64,000 nt of DNA from JALYOK01 sp963840785 (lineage in GTDB: Bacteria; Pseudomonadota; Gammaproteobacteria; Burkholderiales; JALYOK01). Positions 1 through 9,121 of this stretch are shown here, one piece after another (position 1 is the first letter of the stretch; each line of letters begins with the position of its first letter). Both the position numbers and the translations under genes were made by a program. The DNA lies in NCBI GenBank assembly GCA_963840785.1, contig CAWJAF010000004.1, forward strand, positions 124,001 through 188,000. Direction: 5' to 3'. Below the pieces are notes generated by a model. The model had not been told where the DNA came from, did not search any database, and worked only from the letters and a program-made list of their open reading frames with translations.

Positions 1-40
1 GCCGCACAGGAAACAATCCTGCGGCAATTGCACATTTTTT
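1..40 (+). terminator. Terminator-like hairpin of an upstream gene
   Basis: An imperfect inverted repeat (arms 1-11 and 17-25, with a two-base bulge) is followed by a run of T at about 35-40. It probably ends a gene lying outside the window. The T-run is about ten bases after the stem, so the call is moderate. Confidence 0.4.
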
Positions 41-135
41 AATCTAATGTTTAATTTTTCTAACAAAGCGTTTGACAAATATTTGGCGATGGTTGAGGAT
101 TCGATTTACCCCACTTTAACCGAAGCCCAACAAGA

Positions 136-1116
136 ATGAATACTGCAGCCGTCGAATTTAAGCGCCTAATGCCCCACCCGAGCAAACCGCGATTCTCTCA
201 CGGCGAAGTGTTGGCGTTGTTCGATTTGCCGCTGAACGATTTGCTGTTCAAGGCGCACACTGTGCATCGCGAAAATTTCGATCCGAACGCGGTTCAGCTT
301 TCGACCTTGCTCTCGATCAAAACCGGCGGCTGCCCGGAAGATTGCGGCTATTGCCCGCAAGCGGCGCGCTATCACACGGACGTGGAAAATCAGGCCATGG
401 TGCCGCTCGCCGAAGTTATCGCTGCGGCGCAAGCCGCGAAGGACGCCGGCGCGCAACGTTTCTGCATGGGCGCCGCGTGGCGCGGGCCGAAGCAGCGCGA
501 TTTAGATCCGGTGATCGACATGGTCAAAGCCGTGCGCGCGTTGGGCCTGGAAACCTGCGCTACGCTGGGCATGTTGCGCGAAGGCCAAGCGCAACAATTG
601 AAAGACGCGGGCTTGGATTACTACAACCACAACCTCGACACCTCGCCGGATTTTTACGGCGAAATCGTCTCGACGCGCGAATACGATGACCGCCTCGACA
701 CGCTGAACAAAGTCCGTGACGCCGGCTTGCACGTTTGCAGCGGTGGCATCGTCGGCATGGGCGAAACCCGCGCCACGCGCGCCGAATTCATCGCGCAACT
801 CGCCAACCTCGATCCGCAACCGGAATCCGTGCCGATCAACAATCTCGTGCAAGTCGAAGGCACGCCGCTACACGGCACAGATAAACTCGATCCGCTGGAA
901 TTCGTGCGCACCATCGCAGTCGCGCGCATCACCATGCCGAAATCCTACGTGAGATTATCCGCAGGTCGACGCGAATTGGGCGAAGCAATTCAAGCGATGT
1001 GCTTTTTCGCCGGCGCGAATTCTATTTTTTACGGGGATAAATTGTTGACGACCGGCAATCCCGATGCGGAGTTGGACAAGGCGTTGTTTGCGAAATTGGG
1101 GTTGCATCCGGCTTAG
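136..1116 (+). CDS. bioB: Biotin synthase BioB
   Basis: Radical SAM enzyme that inserts sulfur into dethiobiotin, the last step of biotin synthesis, in the cytoplasm. The radical-SAM cluster motif CPEDCGYC lies at about residues 62-69, preceded by the typical LSTLLSIKTGG stretch, and the YNHNLDTS and later NNLVQVEGTPL motifs are present. The length (326 aa) is normal for the family. A TTGACA-like -35 box lies at 72-77, but its -10 partner is poor. The next biotin gene, bioC, is on the same strand but is separated by an opposite-strand toxin-antitoxin pair. Confidence 0.97.
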   Translation: MNTAAVEFKRLMPHPSKPRFSHGEVLALFDLPLNDLLFKAHTVHRENFDPNAVQLSTLLSIKTGGCPEDCGYCPQAARYHTDVENQAMVPLAEVIAAAQAAKDAGAQRFCMGAAWRGPKQRDLDPVIDMVKAVRALGLETCATLGMLREGQAQQLKDAGLDYYNHNLDTSPDFYGEIVSTREYDDRLDTLNKVRDAGLHVCSGGIVGMGETRATRAEFIAQLANLDPQPESVPINNLVQVEGTPLHGTDKLDPLEFVRTIAVARITMPKSYVRLSAGRRELGEAIQAMCFFAGANSIFYGDKLLTTGNPDAELDKALFAKLGLHPA

Positions 1117-1161
1117 TTCTCGCCGCGCGAATGTTACTTGACGTGCAGGCCGCGATTCAGA

Positions 1162-1536
1162 CTAATGCTCACGGCCTTCCATCCATGCGTATCCGAGGTC
1201 CTGCGCAACTTCGCGCAGCCGTTTATCACGCGTCCAAAGTTTTATCCCCGCAAGTGCCACCGAAGCGAGCAAGTGAACATCGACGTAACCGATGCCTTTT
1301 CCGTAGAGCTTTTTGCTTTCGATATAGCCAAGAATTTCGTCGGCTTCGGCAACTACCGCGCTCGGTAAATGCTGAAGCAAATCCAACGTCATCGAGCGAT
1401 CTGTTAAGCTGCCGCAGGCAATCTCACCGACAACAAATGGATGCATGACGACTGCATTCGCCTCCAGCAATGCAACAAGCTGCGCGTCGCCGCGACGAAG
1501 ATGATCGACCCACACGGAGGTGTCGACCAAAATCAA
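1162..1536 (-). CDS. vapC: VapC-like PIN-domain toxin
   Basis: Predicted PIN-domain ribonuclease, the toxin of a type II toxin-antitoxin module. The 124 aa protein opens with the PIN motif VDTSVW (first acidic residue), has the central GEIACG glutamate, and the later YVDVHLLASV and LWTRDKRL motifs that supply further acidic metal ligands. Its start overlaps the end of the antitoxin gene by four bases (ATGA), as expected for co-translated partners. The target RNA cannot be told from sequence. Confidence 0.92.
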   Translation of the reverse strand: MILVDTSVWVDHLRRGDAQLVALLEANAVVMHPFVVGEIACGSLTDRSMTLDLLQHLPSAVVAEADEILGYIESKKLYGKGIGYVDVHLLASVALAGIKLWTRDKRLREVAQDLGYAWMEGREH

Positions 1537-1733
1537 ATTTTGCTCTCGCCACGCCGGCGCGGCGCCGCTTTTAGTTTAGGTTGACTGCCGCCCAGCTTCG
1601 CCAAGCGTTTCGCGCTCTCACGCTCGATGAGCGCCTTGAGACCTTCTTGTAGCAAGGCTGAACGGTCAAGGGGGCCGGTCAATTTAATCGCTTTGGCCAA
1701 TAGGATTTCATCTAAATTGACGGTGGTTCGCAT
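1533..1733 (-). CDS. vapB: VapB-like antitoxin
   Basis: Small (66 aa) ribbon-helix-helix-type antitoxin, first gene of the pair. The N-terminus MRTTVNLDEILL is typical of VapB antitoxins that begin with a DNA-binding beta strand; the C-terminus is rich in Lys/Arg and Pro, as in toxin-wrapping tails. It should neutralise the neighbouring PIN toxin and repress their common promoter, which would lie at about 1735-1800. Confidence 0.85.
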   Translation of the reverse strand: MRTTVNLDEILLAKAIKLTGPLDRSALLQEGLKALIERESAKRLAKLGGSQPKLKAAPRRRGESKI

Positions 1734-1875
1734 TCGAGTTCTCCGATAGACTGCATCGATCCTAGCATCATGTGATGCGATTGTCGATGCTCATTTTAGT
1801 GAAAAACAATGTGCAATTGCCACGCTCGGCGCAGGCAAAAACGCGCGATTACGGATTCTAGGATAATGATGATGC

Positions 1876-2760
1876 ATGTCACCGCCAATCCCGCAAACAC
1901 CGCCCGTGAATTTCGCCCTGCGCCGCCGCGTTCGCAATCGCAGCGCGGCCAAGCACGAGCAAATCAATTTCTTCTGCGAGGAAATCGCCGGACGAATGTT
2001 CGAACGGCTCGATTACATCAAACTCGAACCACGTGTGATTCTGGATTTGAATTGCGCGCTCGGCGCATCGAGTTCGAAATTAGCAAAGCGCTTTCCGGAC
2101 GCGCTAGTGATACCTTGCGACCCGGCGCTTGGATTATTGCGAATGCATGCCGCGCCGAAAAAATTGTTCTCGTGGTTTGGAAAATCGTTAAATCGAGTGT
2201 GCGGTGAGGCGCACGCTTTGCCAATCGCTGCTAAGAGCGTCGATTTGGTTTGGTCGAATCTTTTCGCGTTGAGTTACGACGCGCCAAGCATCATTCGCGA
2301 ACTAAAGCGCGTGCTAAAGCCCGGCGGTTTGCTGATGCTTTCGACGCTCGGCCCCGATACGCTAAAAGAATTGCGCGCAGCATTTTCGCAAGTCGATTCG
2401 CTTTCGCACATCCAACCGCAAGTGGATATGCACGATCTCGGCGATATGCTCGCCCACGAAGGATTTCAGACGCCGGTAGTGGATATGGAAATGGTCACAC
2501 TGACTTATCCGGATGTTAAAACGCTTGCGCGCGATCTACGGGCTGCGGGCGCAAGCAATCTGGAAGCGACGCGACGCGCAACGCTCACCGGCAAAAATCG
2601 CTGGGCCAATGTTGAGCGCGCCTATGAAGCGAAACGTCACGAAAATCGCCTGCCCGCGACATTTGAGATAATCTATCTGCACGCCTGGCGCGGCGTTGAA
2701 CGCATCGCTGCCGATGGGCGTCAAATCATACAGTTCGATAAATTGGCCGCAAAAAAATGA
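1876..2760 (+). CDS. bioC: Malonyl-ACP O-methyltransferase BioC
   Basis: SAM-dependent methyltransferase thought to methylate malonyl-ACP and so start pimelate-moiety synthesis for biotin. N-terminal region RRRVRNRSAAKHEQINFFCEE is typical of proteobacterial BioC. The SAM-binding motif I is atypical (ILDLNCALGASS; the usual GxGxG is degenerate), followed by WSNLFALSY and LKPGGLLMLSTLGPDTLKEL, the last being a BioC hallmark. At 294 aa the length is normal. The stop overlaps the start of the next gene. Confidence 0.9.
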   Translation: MSPPIPQTPPVNFALRRRVRNRSAAKHEQINFFCEEIAGRMFERLDYIKLEPRVILDLNCALGASSSKLAKRFPDALVIPCDPALGLLRMHAAPKKLFSWFGKSLNRVCGEAHALPIAAKSVDLVWSNLFALSYDAPSIIRELKRVLKPGGLLMLSTLGPDTLKELRAAFSQVDSLSHIQPQVDMHDLGDMLAHEGFQTPVVDMEMVTLTYPDVKTLARDLRAAGASNLEATRRATLTGKNRWANVERAYEAKRHENRLPATFEIIYLHAWRGVERIAADGRQIIQFDKLAAKK

Positions 2761-3203
2761 AACGCTTCTGCTCGCTATTGCTAGTTATTTTCGCCGCGAT
2801 TTTTTTCGCGGGCTGTTCCGCGAAGGACGACGAAGTGCCGATCCGCATGGTCGATCCGTGGGTGCGCGCGACCGTTGCGGGGCAAAGTTCGGCGGCGGGT
2901 TATATCGAATTTCATAGCAGTAAAGCGGTAAAGCTGGTCAAAGTTAGCAGCCCGCAAGCGGGTAGCGTGCAGATTCATACGATGTCGCACGACAACGGCA
3001 TTATGCGCATGAGTGAACTTCCCGCACTCGATATTCCCGCAGGCAAAACTATCAAACTCGAACCGGGCCACATGCACTTCATGCTCGTCGATTTGAAAGC
3101 ACCGCTGCGCGCGGACGACGACGCCACGCTCTCGTTCACGTTCGAATTCGCCGACAAATCCACATTGCAACTCAACGCCCTCGCCGAAATTCGGGCGAAT
3201 TAA
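2757..3203 (+). CDS. Periplasmic PCu(A)C copper chaperone, lipoprotein
   Basis: DUF461/PCu(A)C family protein that carries Cu(I) in the periplasm, usually to the CuA centre of cytochrome oxidase. A lipoprotein signal with lipobox FAGC places Cys19 as the lipidated residue. The copper ligands are visible: VQIHTMSHDNGIMRM (H(M)x10Mx...) and the later GHMHFML. The length (148 aa) is normal. It overlaps the bioC stop by four bases, so it is probably co-transcribed, although the functional link with biotin synthesis is not obvious. Confidence 0.88.
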   Translation: MKRFCSLLLVIFAAIFFAGCSAKDDEVPIRMVDPWVRATVAGQSSAAGYIEFHSSKAVKLVKVSSPQAGSVQIHTMSHDNGIMRMSELPALDIPAGKTIKLEPGHMHFMLVDLKAPLRADDDATLSFTFEFADKSTLQLNALAEIRAN

Positions 3204-3408
3204 AATGCCTGGACGGGGCAGCCTAAGGCCAGAGCCACAATCGGCGCGGCTTTCCCGGCACTATTTCCGAAACAATCTGACGCAATCCAGCATCGATTTG
3301 TCGCGAATCCGGCGCCAGTTAAAAAAATCAGACGTTTGCCACTATTCAATTGGCGGTTCGCCACATACCTGCCGTTATAATATTGGCTTCGACTTGGCCC
3401 TTGAAATC

Positions 3409-4591
3409 ATGAAGAAACTTCTCTTACTTTTGCTATTGACGATCCCCGCCTTCACGTTCGCCGCTAAACCGGCGACGAAACCTGTTGCTGCCGAGCCGCA
3501 ACCTATCGTGCCGGCCGCGCCGGTCGCATTCGGCGCCTTGAACGTCGCCGCAAAGTCTTTTGTACTACGAGATTATCAGAGCGGGCAAACGCTCGTCAGC
3601 CAAAACCCTGATCTCAAAGTCGAGCCGGCTTCGTTGACTAAATTGATGACCGCGTATCTCGCGTTCAAAAATATCAAAGAGAAACGTTTGTCAGAAGATC
3701 AAGCGCTCCCCGTTTCGGAGAAAGCCTGGAAAGCCATCGGCTCGCGCATGTTCATCGATCTGAAGGTGCCGGTCACCGTCAGCGAATTGCTGCGCGGCAT
3801 GATTATTCAATCGGGCAATGATGCGAGCATTACGCTGGCCGAAGCCATGGGCGGCAGCGAAGAAGCATTCGCCGAATTAATGAACAAAGAAGCAGCGCGC
3901 CTCGGGATGAAAAATTCGCATTTTCTAAACGCGACCGGATTGCCCGATGCACAACACTATTCGACTGCGGAAGATTTGAGCTTGCTTGCCACGGCAATCA
4001 TTCGCGATTTTCCCGAGTTTTACACCATCTATTCGACGCGTGAATACAAATACAACAGCATTACGCAGCCGAATCGAAATCGATTGTTGTGGCTCGACCC
4101 GACTGTCGACGGCATGAAAACCGGCCATACCGATAGTGCCGGTTGGTGCCTGGTTAGCTTCAGCGAAACGCAACGATCGGCGCTTGATTTCTGTCGTGCT
4201 TGGCGCCGCATCCGATACGGTGCGCACGGTGGAAAGCCAGAAACTACTGAATTACGGTTTCCAGTTTTACGACACGCGGCGCATGTATAAGCAAGGCGAA
4301 GCCGTCGTTAACTTAGATGTCTACAAAGGCCAGGAGAAAACCCTTAAAGCAGGCTTCAACAAAGATCTATTTTTGACCTTGCCGCGCAGCGATTTCGAAA
4401 AACTACAACCGACCTTAACGACCACACAGCCGTTGATCGCCCCACTCGCGAAAGGTCAAGAAGTCGGCATGATGAAATTAGCGCTTGGCGATAAAACCAT
4501 CGCGGAATATCCGGTGCTCGCCCTGGACGTTATGCCGGTGGCCGGCTTTTTCCGCCGCACCTGGGACAGCCTGCGCCTAATGCTCAAATGA
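3409..4591 (+). CDS. dacC: D-alanyl-D-alanine carboxypeptidase (PBP5/6 type), frameshifted
   Basis: Penicillin-binding protein that trims the terminal D-Ala from peptidoglycan pentapeptides. From the chosen start at 3409 a signal peptide (MKKLLLLLLLTIPAFTFA) is followed by the three active-site motifs: SLTK, SGND and KTGHTDSAG. The C-terminal PBP5 domain and an amphipathic tail ending WDSLRLMLK are in a different frame. One extra T near 4152-4155 breaks the frame; removing it restores CLVASAKR. The last bases overlap the aminotransferase start. The break is probably a sequencing error. Confidence 0.92.
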
Positions 4592-5432
4592 GCGAACAGG
4601 TTTGCTATCTCAACGGCGAGTTTTTGCCGCTGGATCAAGCCAAAATTTCCGTCCTTGATCGTGGCTTTGTTTTTGGCGACGCGATCTATGAAGTGATTCC
4701 GGTTTATGGCCGCAAACCGCTGCGCTTGGCAGCGCATCTGGCGCGGCTCAATCGCAGCCTCGCGGAAATTCGCATCGCCTCGCCGCTCGACGACGGTGAA
4801 TGGGCGGAATTATCAGCGACTTAATTGGCTATCAGTCAAGCGAGGATCAGGCGATCTATTTGCAGGTGAGCCGCGGCGTGGCGAAGCGCGAATTTGGCTT
4901 ATTGCAAGGAATGACGCCGACCGTTTTTGTCGTTAGCAACCCATTTACGCCGCCACCTAGGCAGCAAATAGAAAACGGTATTGCCGCCGTCAGTCTGCCG
5001 GATTTTCGCTGGCTGCGCTGCGATATCAAATCGACATCATTGCTCGGCGCAAATATGTTGCGGCAGTTTGCCAACGATGCCGGTGGCGCGGAATGTGTCT
5101 TGTTCCGCGATGGTTATTTGACCGAAGGTTCGTCGAGCAATGTTTTCGTCGTGAAGAACGGCGTGTTGATGACACCACCGAAATCGCGAATGATTTTGCC
5201 CGGCATCACCTACGATTTATTGTTGGAACTCGCCGCCGCAAACGCTGTCCCAACTCAAGTGCGCGATATCCTCGAAGCGGAAGTCAAAACCGCCGATGAA
5301 CTCATGATCTCGGCGAGCCTGCGCGAGTTGTCTCGATTACGCAGCTAGACGGCAAGCCCGTCGGGGACGGGTGCCCGGCCCCGTTTTCGAACAGCTTTAC
5401 GAATTATTCTGCGCCTACAAAGCGAACCTATG
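4588..5432 (+). CDS. dat: D-amino acid aminotransferase, frameshifted
   Basis: Class IV PLP-dependent aminotransferase that interconverts D-alanine and D-glutamate. Family motifs include VLDRGFVFGDAIYEV at the N-terminus, RGVAKREF, the catalytic Lys region CDIKSTSLLGANML, and TEGSSSNVF. Three indels split the gene, near 4806, near 5330 and near 5385, after which the expected ending PVFEQLYELFC is recovered, with a stop overlapping ybeD. It sits directly after dacC, the usual order in betaproteobacteria leading to ybeD-lipB-lipA. Confidence 0.92.
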
Positions 5433-5705
5433 ACGGAACCGCAAAGCAAAGATACGCTACTCGAATTTCCCTGCGAGTTTCCGATCAAAATCATGGGTCT
5501 CACACGCGACGATTTTGCTCAAACTATTTTGGCAATCGTTCACCGCCACGCGCCGGATTTCGACGGCGCAACAATGGAAATGCGCTCGAGCAGCGGCGCG
5601 AAATATTTGAGCCTGACCTGCACAATCAATGCCAAATCCAAAGCGCAGCTCGACGATTTGTATCGCGAATTGTCGAAACATGAGATGGTAAAAATCGTAC
5701 TGTAA
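5430..5705 (+). CDS. ybeD: DUF493 (YbeD) family protein
   Basis: Small conserved protein (91 aa) of unknown biochemical role with an ACT-like fold in the family. The motif FPCEFPIKIMG near the N-terminus and SSGAKYLSLTCTI in the middle are diagnostic. It lies between the D-amino acid aminotransferase and lipB, the conserved order in many beta- and gammaproteobacteria, and overlaps both neighbours by a few bases. Confidence 0.92.
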   Translation: MTEPQSKDTLLEFPCEFPIKIMGLTRDDFAQTILAIVHRHAPDFDGATMEMRSSSGAKYLSLTCTINAKSKAQLDDLYRELSKHEMVKIVL

Positions 5706-6334
5706 TGTTGCTGACCGACCTCGCTCCAGCTTTAACAATAAAACATCTTGGCATCGTCAACTACGAAACCACGTGGCTGGCAATGCAAACTTTCACGGCG
5801 CAACGCAATGCCGAAACCAACGACGAAATTTGGCTGCTGCAACATCCGCCGGTCTACACCCAAGGGCTCGCAGGCAAGCCGGAACATTTACTGACAACAT
5901 CATCGATTCCCGTCGTCAAAACCGATCGTGGCGGCCAAATCACCTACCATGGCCCCGGCCAAATCGTCGCATACGTGTTGTTCGATTTGAAACGCAAAAG
6001 CATCGGCGTGAAGGAACTGGTTAAGCGCATCGAGCAAAGTATTATCGACATACTCGCCGAATTTGAAATTCACGCGGAACGAAAAATCGGCGCACCGGGC
6101 GTTTATGTTCACGGCGCCAAAATTGCTGCGCTCGGCCTGCGCGTCAAAAAGGGCTGTAGCTTTCATGGCCTCGCGCTGAATGTCGCGATGGATCTGACGC
6201 CGTACAACGCGATTAACCCCTGCGGCTACGCCGGTTTGCAAGTGACCGACCTCGCCTCGCTCGGCGTTCGTGCTAGCATAAGTAGCGTTATGGCTGCGTT
6301 GTCGAAGCACCTCATCACTCAACTTTCGCTTTAG
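5705..6334 (+). CDS. lipB: Octanoyltransferase LipB
   Basis: Transfers octanoate from octanoyl-ACP to lipoyl domains, the first step of lipoate assembly. Clear motifs: LLQHPPVYTQG, DRGGQITYHGPGQ, the GAPGVYV...KIAALG Lys region, and FHGLALNV; the catalytic Cys is in INPCGYAG. 209 aa, normal length. The start codon shares one base with the ybeD stop. lipA follows after nine bases. Confidence 0.96.
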   Translation: MLLTDLAPALTIKHLGIVNYETTWLAMQTFTAQRNAETNDEIWLLQHPPVYTQGLAGKPEHLLTTSSIPVVKTDRGGQITYHGPGQIVAYVLFDLKRKSIGVKELVKRIEQSIIDILAEFEIHAERKIGAPGVYVHGAKIAALGLRVKKGCSFHGLALNVAMDLTPYNAINPCGYAGLQVTDLASLGVRASISSVMAALSKHLITQLSL

Positions 6335-6343
6335 GAAATTATC

Positions 6344-7285
6344 GTGCCAGTCATCGGTGAAAAACAAACCGGCGCAGCGAAAATCGCGCGCATCCCGATC
6401 AAAATTATTCCCAGCGCGCCGCAAAAAAAACCCGACTGGATTCGGGTAAAAGCCGCGAGCAGTCCGCGCTTTGCGGAAATCAAACGCATTCTGCGCGAAA
6501 ACAATCTGCATAGCGTGTGCGAAGAAGCATCCTGCCCGAACATCGGCGAGTGTTTTAGCAAAGGCACGGCGACGTTCATGATCATGGGCGATTTGTGCAC
6601 GCGCCGCTGCCCGTTTTGCGACGTCGCCCACGGCCGGCCGAAGCCTCTGGATCAAGACGAGCCACGCCATCTCGGCGAAACCATCGCCGCGCTGCGCTTG
6701 AAATATGTCGTCATCACCAGCGTCGATCGTGACGATTTGCGTGACGGCGGCTCGCAACATTTCGTCGATTGCATTCGCACCGTGCGCGAGCTTTCGCCGG
6801 AAACGCGAATCGAAATTCTCACGCCGGATTTTCGTGGCCGCCTGGATCGCGCGCTGGAAATTCTCAACACCGCCCCGCCGGATGTGATGAATCACAATCT
6901 CGAAACCGTGCCGCGCCTCTACAAACAAGCGCGTCCCGGCTCGGACTATCGTCATTCGTTGAAACTGCTCAAAGACTTTAAGGCTGCTCACCCAAATGTT
7001 CCGACGAAATCAGGACTCATGCTCGGCCTAGGCGAAACCGACGAAGAAATTCTTGAAGTCATGCGCGATTTGCGCTCGCACAATGTCGACATGCTGACTC
7101 TCGGACAATACTTGCAACCCTCGCAACATCATCATCCGGTCATGCGCTTCGTCCCGCCCGATGGCTTCAAAGAATTCGAGCGGCAAGCCAACGCAATGGG
7201 TTTCGCCCATGCCGCGTGCGGGCCGATGGTGCGCTCCAGCTATCATGCGGATCAGCAAGCGCACGATGCTGGCGTCGCGATGTAA
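6344..7285 (+). CDS. lipA: Lipoyl synthase LipA
   Basis: Radical SAM enzyme that inserts two sulfurs into protein-bound octanoyl groups. It shows both clusters: the auxiliary motif CEEASCPNIGEC and the radical-SAM motif CTRRCPFC, and the C-terminal GPMVRSSYHAD region containing the conserved RSSY serine ligand. The start is GTG at 6344 with an AGGAAA ribosome-binding site at about 6333-6338. 313 aa, normal length. Confidence 0.97.
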   Translation: MPVIGEKQTGAAKIARIPIKIIPSAPQKKPDWIRVKAASSPRFAEIKRILRENNLHSVCEEASCPNIGECFSKGTATFMIMGDLCTRRCPFCDVAHGRPKPLDQDEPRHLGETIAALRLKYVVITSVDRDDLRDGGSQHFVDCIRTVRELSPETRIEILTPDFRGRLDRALEILNTAPPDVMNHNLETVPRLYKQARPGSDYRHSLKLLKDFKAAHPNVPTKSGLMLGLGETDEEILEVMRDLRSHNVDMLTLGQYLQPSQHHHPVMRFVPPDGFKEFERQANAMGFAHAACGPMVRSSYHADQQAHDAGVAM

Positions 7286-7302
7286 ATGCGACGTTAAGTC
7301 GG

Positions 7303-8013
7303 ATGTCGAACAGCGTGAACGTTAACGTCGACTTCTCTCAACGCGTAGTTGTCCATGCCGCAAATCTACCGTGGGCACCATCGCCCATCGCGGGCGTCGA
7401 GCGCCGGATGCTTGATCGCATCGGCGACGAAATTGCGCGCGCGACCTCCATCGTGCGCTATGCGCCGAACAGCCAATTCTCGCCGCACGTTCATGGCGGC
7501 GGCGAAGAAATTCTCGTGCTGGAAGGCGTGTTTCAAGACGAGCACGGTGATTTTCCCGCAGGCTCCTACATTCGCAATCCACCGACGTCGCGCCATACAC
7601 CAGGCTCTGCGCCAGGCTGCGTCATCTTCGTTAAGTTATGGCAATTCGAAGCAAGCGATCGTACTCATATTCGGATCGACACCAACAAAATGCTGTTTTT
7701 GCCGATGGCCGATCAGCCTAGCGCGGAAATCATGCCGCTTTTTTTCGATGGCTACGAAAACGTTCGCATACTTCGTTACGCGCCGCACAGCGAGATTGCG
7801 TTGAATGCGCCCGGGGGCATTGAGCTGCTCGTGCTTGAGGGCGATTTCCTTGAAAGCGAGACTCATTTCCAGCCGCGATCTTGGTTGAGATTGCCACCCG
7901 GCACATCGCTGCAAGAAATCGCTGGAGAACACGGCGTAAAGATTTGGGTTAAGTCTGGCCATCTCGCGCAGGCGCAAACTGTGCCAAAAGAAAATGGCGC
8001 CACGCACGCATAA
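7303..8013 (+). CDS. ChrR-like double-cupin protein
   Basis: Two cupin repeats: the first has the metal-site pattern SPHVHGGGEEILVLEG, the second LLVLEGDFL without clear histidines. This resembles the anti-sigma factor ChrR cupin domain family, whose members bind zinc or other metals. The start at ATG 7303 is chosen because upstream codons overlap lipA. It lies between lipA and the glycosylase gene, nine bases before the latter. No sigma factor partner is adjacent, so a regulatory role is not supported here. Confidence 0.8.
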   Translation: MSNSVNVNVDFSQRVVVHAANLPWAPSPIAGVERRMLDRIGDEIARATSIVRYAPNSQFSPHVHGGGEEILVLEGVFQDEHGDFPAGSYIRNPPTSRHTPGSAPGCVIFVKLWQFEASDRTHIRIDTNKMLFLPMADQPSAEIMPLFFDGYENVRILRYAPHSEIALNAPGGIELLVLEGDFLESETHFQPRSWLRLPPGTSLQEIAGEHGVKIWVKSGHLAQAQTVPKENGATHA

Positions 8014-8021
8014 GTTTTTCT

Positions 8022-8906
8022 GTGCCCGAACTCCCTGACATCGTCGTCTACATTGAAAGTCTAGAATCGCGCATCCTCGGTCAAACCTTGGAGCGCGTAA
8101 AAATTCTCAATCCGTTTGTTCTGCGTTCGTTTGCACCACCCCTCGAAGAAGCCCATGGGAAGCTCGTCTCCAGCATACATAGGCTTGGAAAGCGCTTAGT
8201 CATTGGCCTGCAGCCCGATTACTTTTTTGTGATTCATCTAATGGTCGCGGGTCGATTTCGATGGCTTGAAACTAGCGCAAAACCACCGGGAAAAATTGGC
8301 CTGGCGAGTTTTCATTTCGATAACGGGACCTTACTGCTCACCGAAGCCGGCACCAAGCGCCGCGCGTCGATTCATCTAGTGAAAGGCCGCGATGCGCTCG
8401 CAGAATTTGACATGCAAGGCCTCGAAGTTCTCGACACCGATCTCGCTGCGTTCACGGCGCGACTCACAAAGGAGAACCACACATTAAAGCGAGCCCTGAC
8501 CGATCCGCGAAGTTTTAGCGGCATCGGCAACGCCTACTCCGATGAAATTTTGCATCGCGCAAAACTCTCGCCGATCGCACAAACGCAGAAACTCACCGCT
8601 GAAGAAATTAAACGATTATTCGACGCGACGAAAATTACGTTATCAGAATGGACTGAACGTTTGCGCCGCCACACCGGCGAAAAATTCCCCGAGAAAGTCA
8701 CCGCCTTCCGGCCGGAGATGGCCGTCCATGGCCGTTTCGGCCAACCCTGTCCGGTGTGCGCAAGCCCGGTGCAACGCATCGTTTACGCCGACAACGAAAC
8801 CAACTATTGCTCTCGCTGCCAAACTAGTGGCGTCATTTTGGCCGATCGCGCGTTATCGCGCTTACTCAAGAAAAGCTGGGCGCGATCGATTGAGGATTTG
8901 GCATAA
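8022..8906 (+). CDS. Fpg/Nei-family DNA glycosylase (atypical zinc finger)
   Basis: Predicted base-excision repair glycosylase/AP lyase. After GTG start, Pro2 and Glu3 (PELPD) are the catalytic residues of the family; LGKR supplies the beta-clamp-type Lys, and SGIGNAYSDEIL is the helix-two-turn-helix motif. The C-terminal zinc finger has four cysteines (CPVC ... CSRC), but the segment before the last pair reads ADNETNYC, where the Fpg arginine (R258 in E. coli) would be expected. 294 aa is slightly longer than classical Fpg. A divergent Fpg clade is likely; the substrate is uncertain. Confidence 0.85.
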   Translation: MPELPDIVVYIESLESRILGQTLERVKILNPFVLRSFAPPLEEAHGKLVSSIHRLGKRLVIGLQPDYFFVIHLMVAGRFRWLETSAKPPGKIGLASFHFDNGTLLLTEAGTKRRASIHLVKGRDALAEFDMQGLEVLDTDLAAFTARLTKENHTLKRALTDPRSFSGIGNAYSDEILHRAKLSPIAQTQKLTAEEIKRLFDATKITLSEWTERLRRHTGEKFPEKVTAFRPEMAVHGRFGQPCPVCASPVQRIVYADNETNYCSRCQTSGVILADRALSRLLKKSWARSIEDLA

Positions 8907-9121
8907 CGCCGCAGGATAGGCGCTGACACTACCTCGCTGCTTATGGCACGTAGGGTTCGTACCGCGCACGAAATCGTCAGTCAATCGAGAAGAACATTGA
9001 AATCGCGTGCGAGTTGGACGCCTACGCCGGCTCAAAGCAAAAAGCGACGGCGCTTCTGACTAGCAGTGTCGTATGCTTTAATTATGACTTCTCAAGAACT
9101 ACAAGACACGAATTCGCCAAC

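Noticed and set aside
5900..6991. A 363-codon reverse-strand frame across lipB and lipA
   Set aside because: Antisense shadow of two clear, conserved genes with codon bias explaining the lack of stops.
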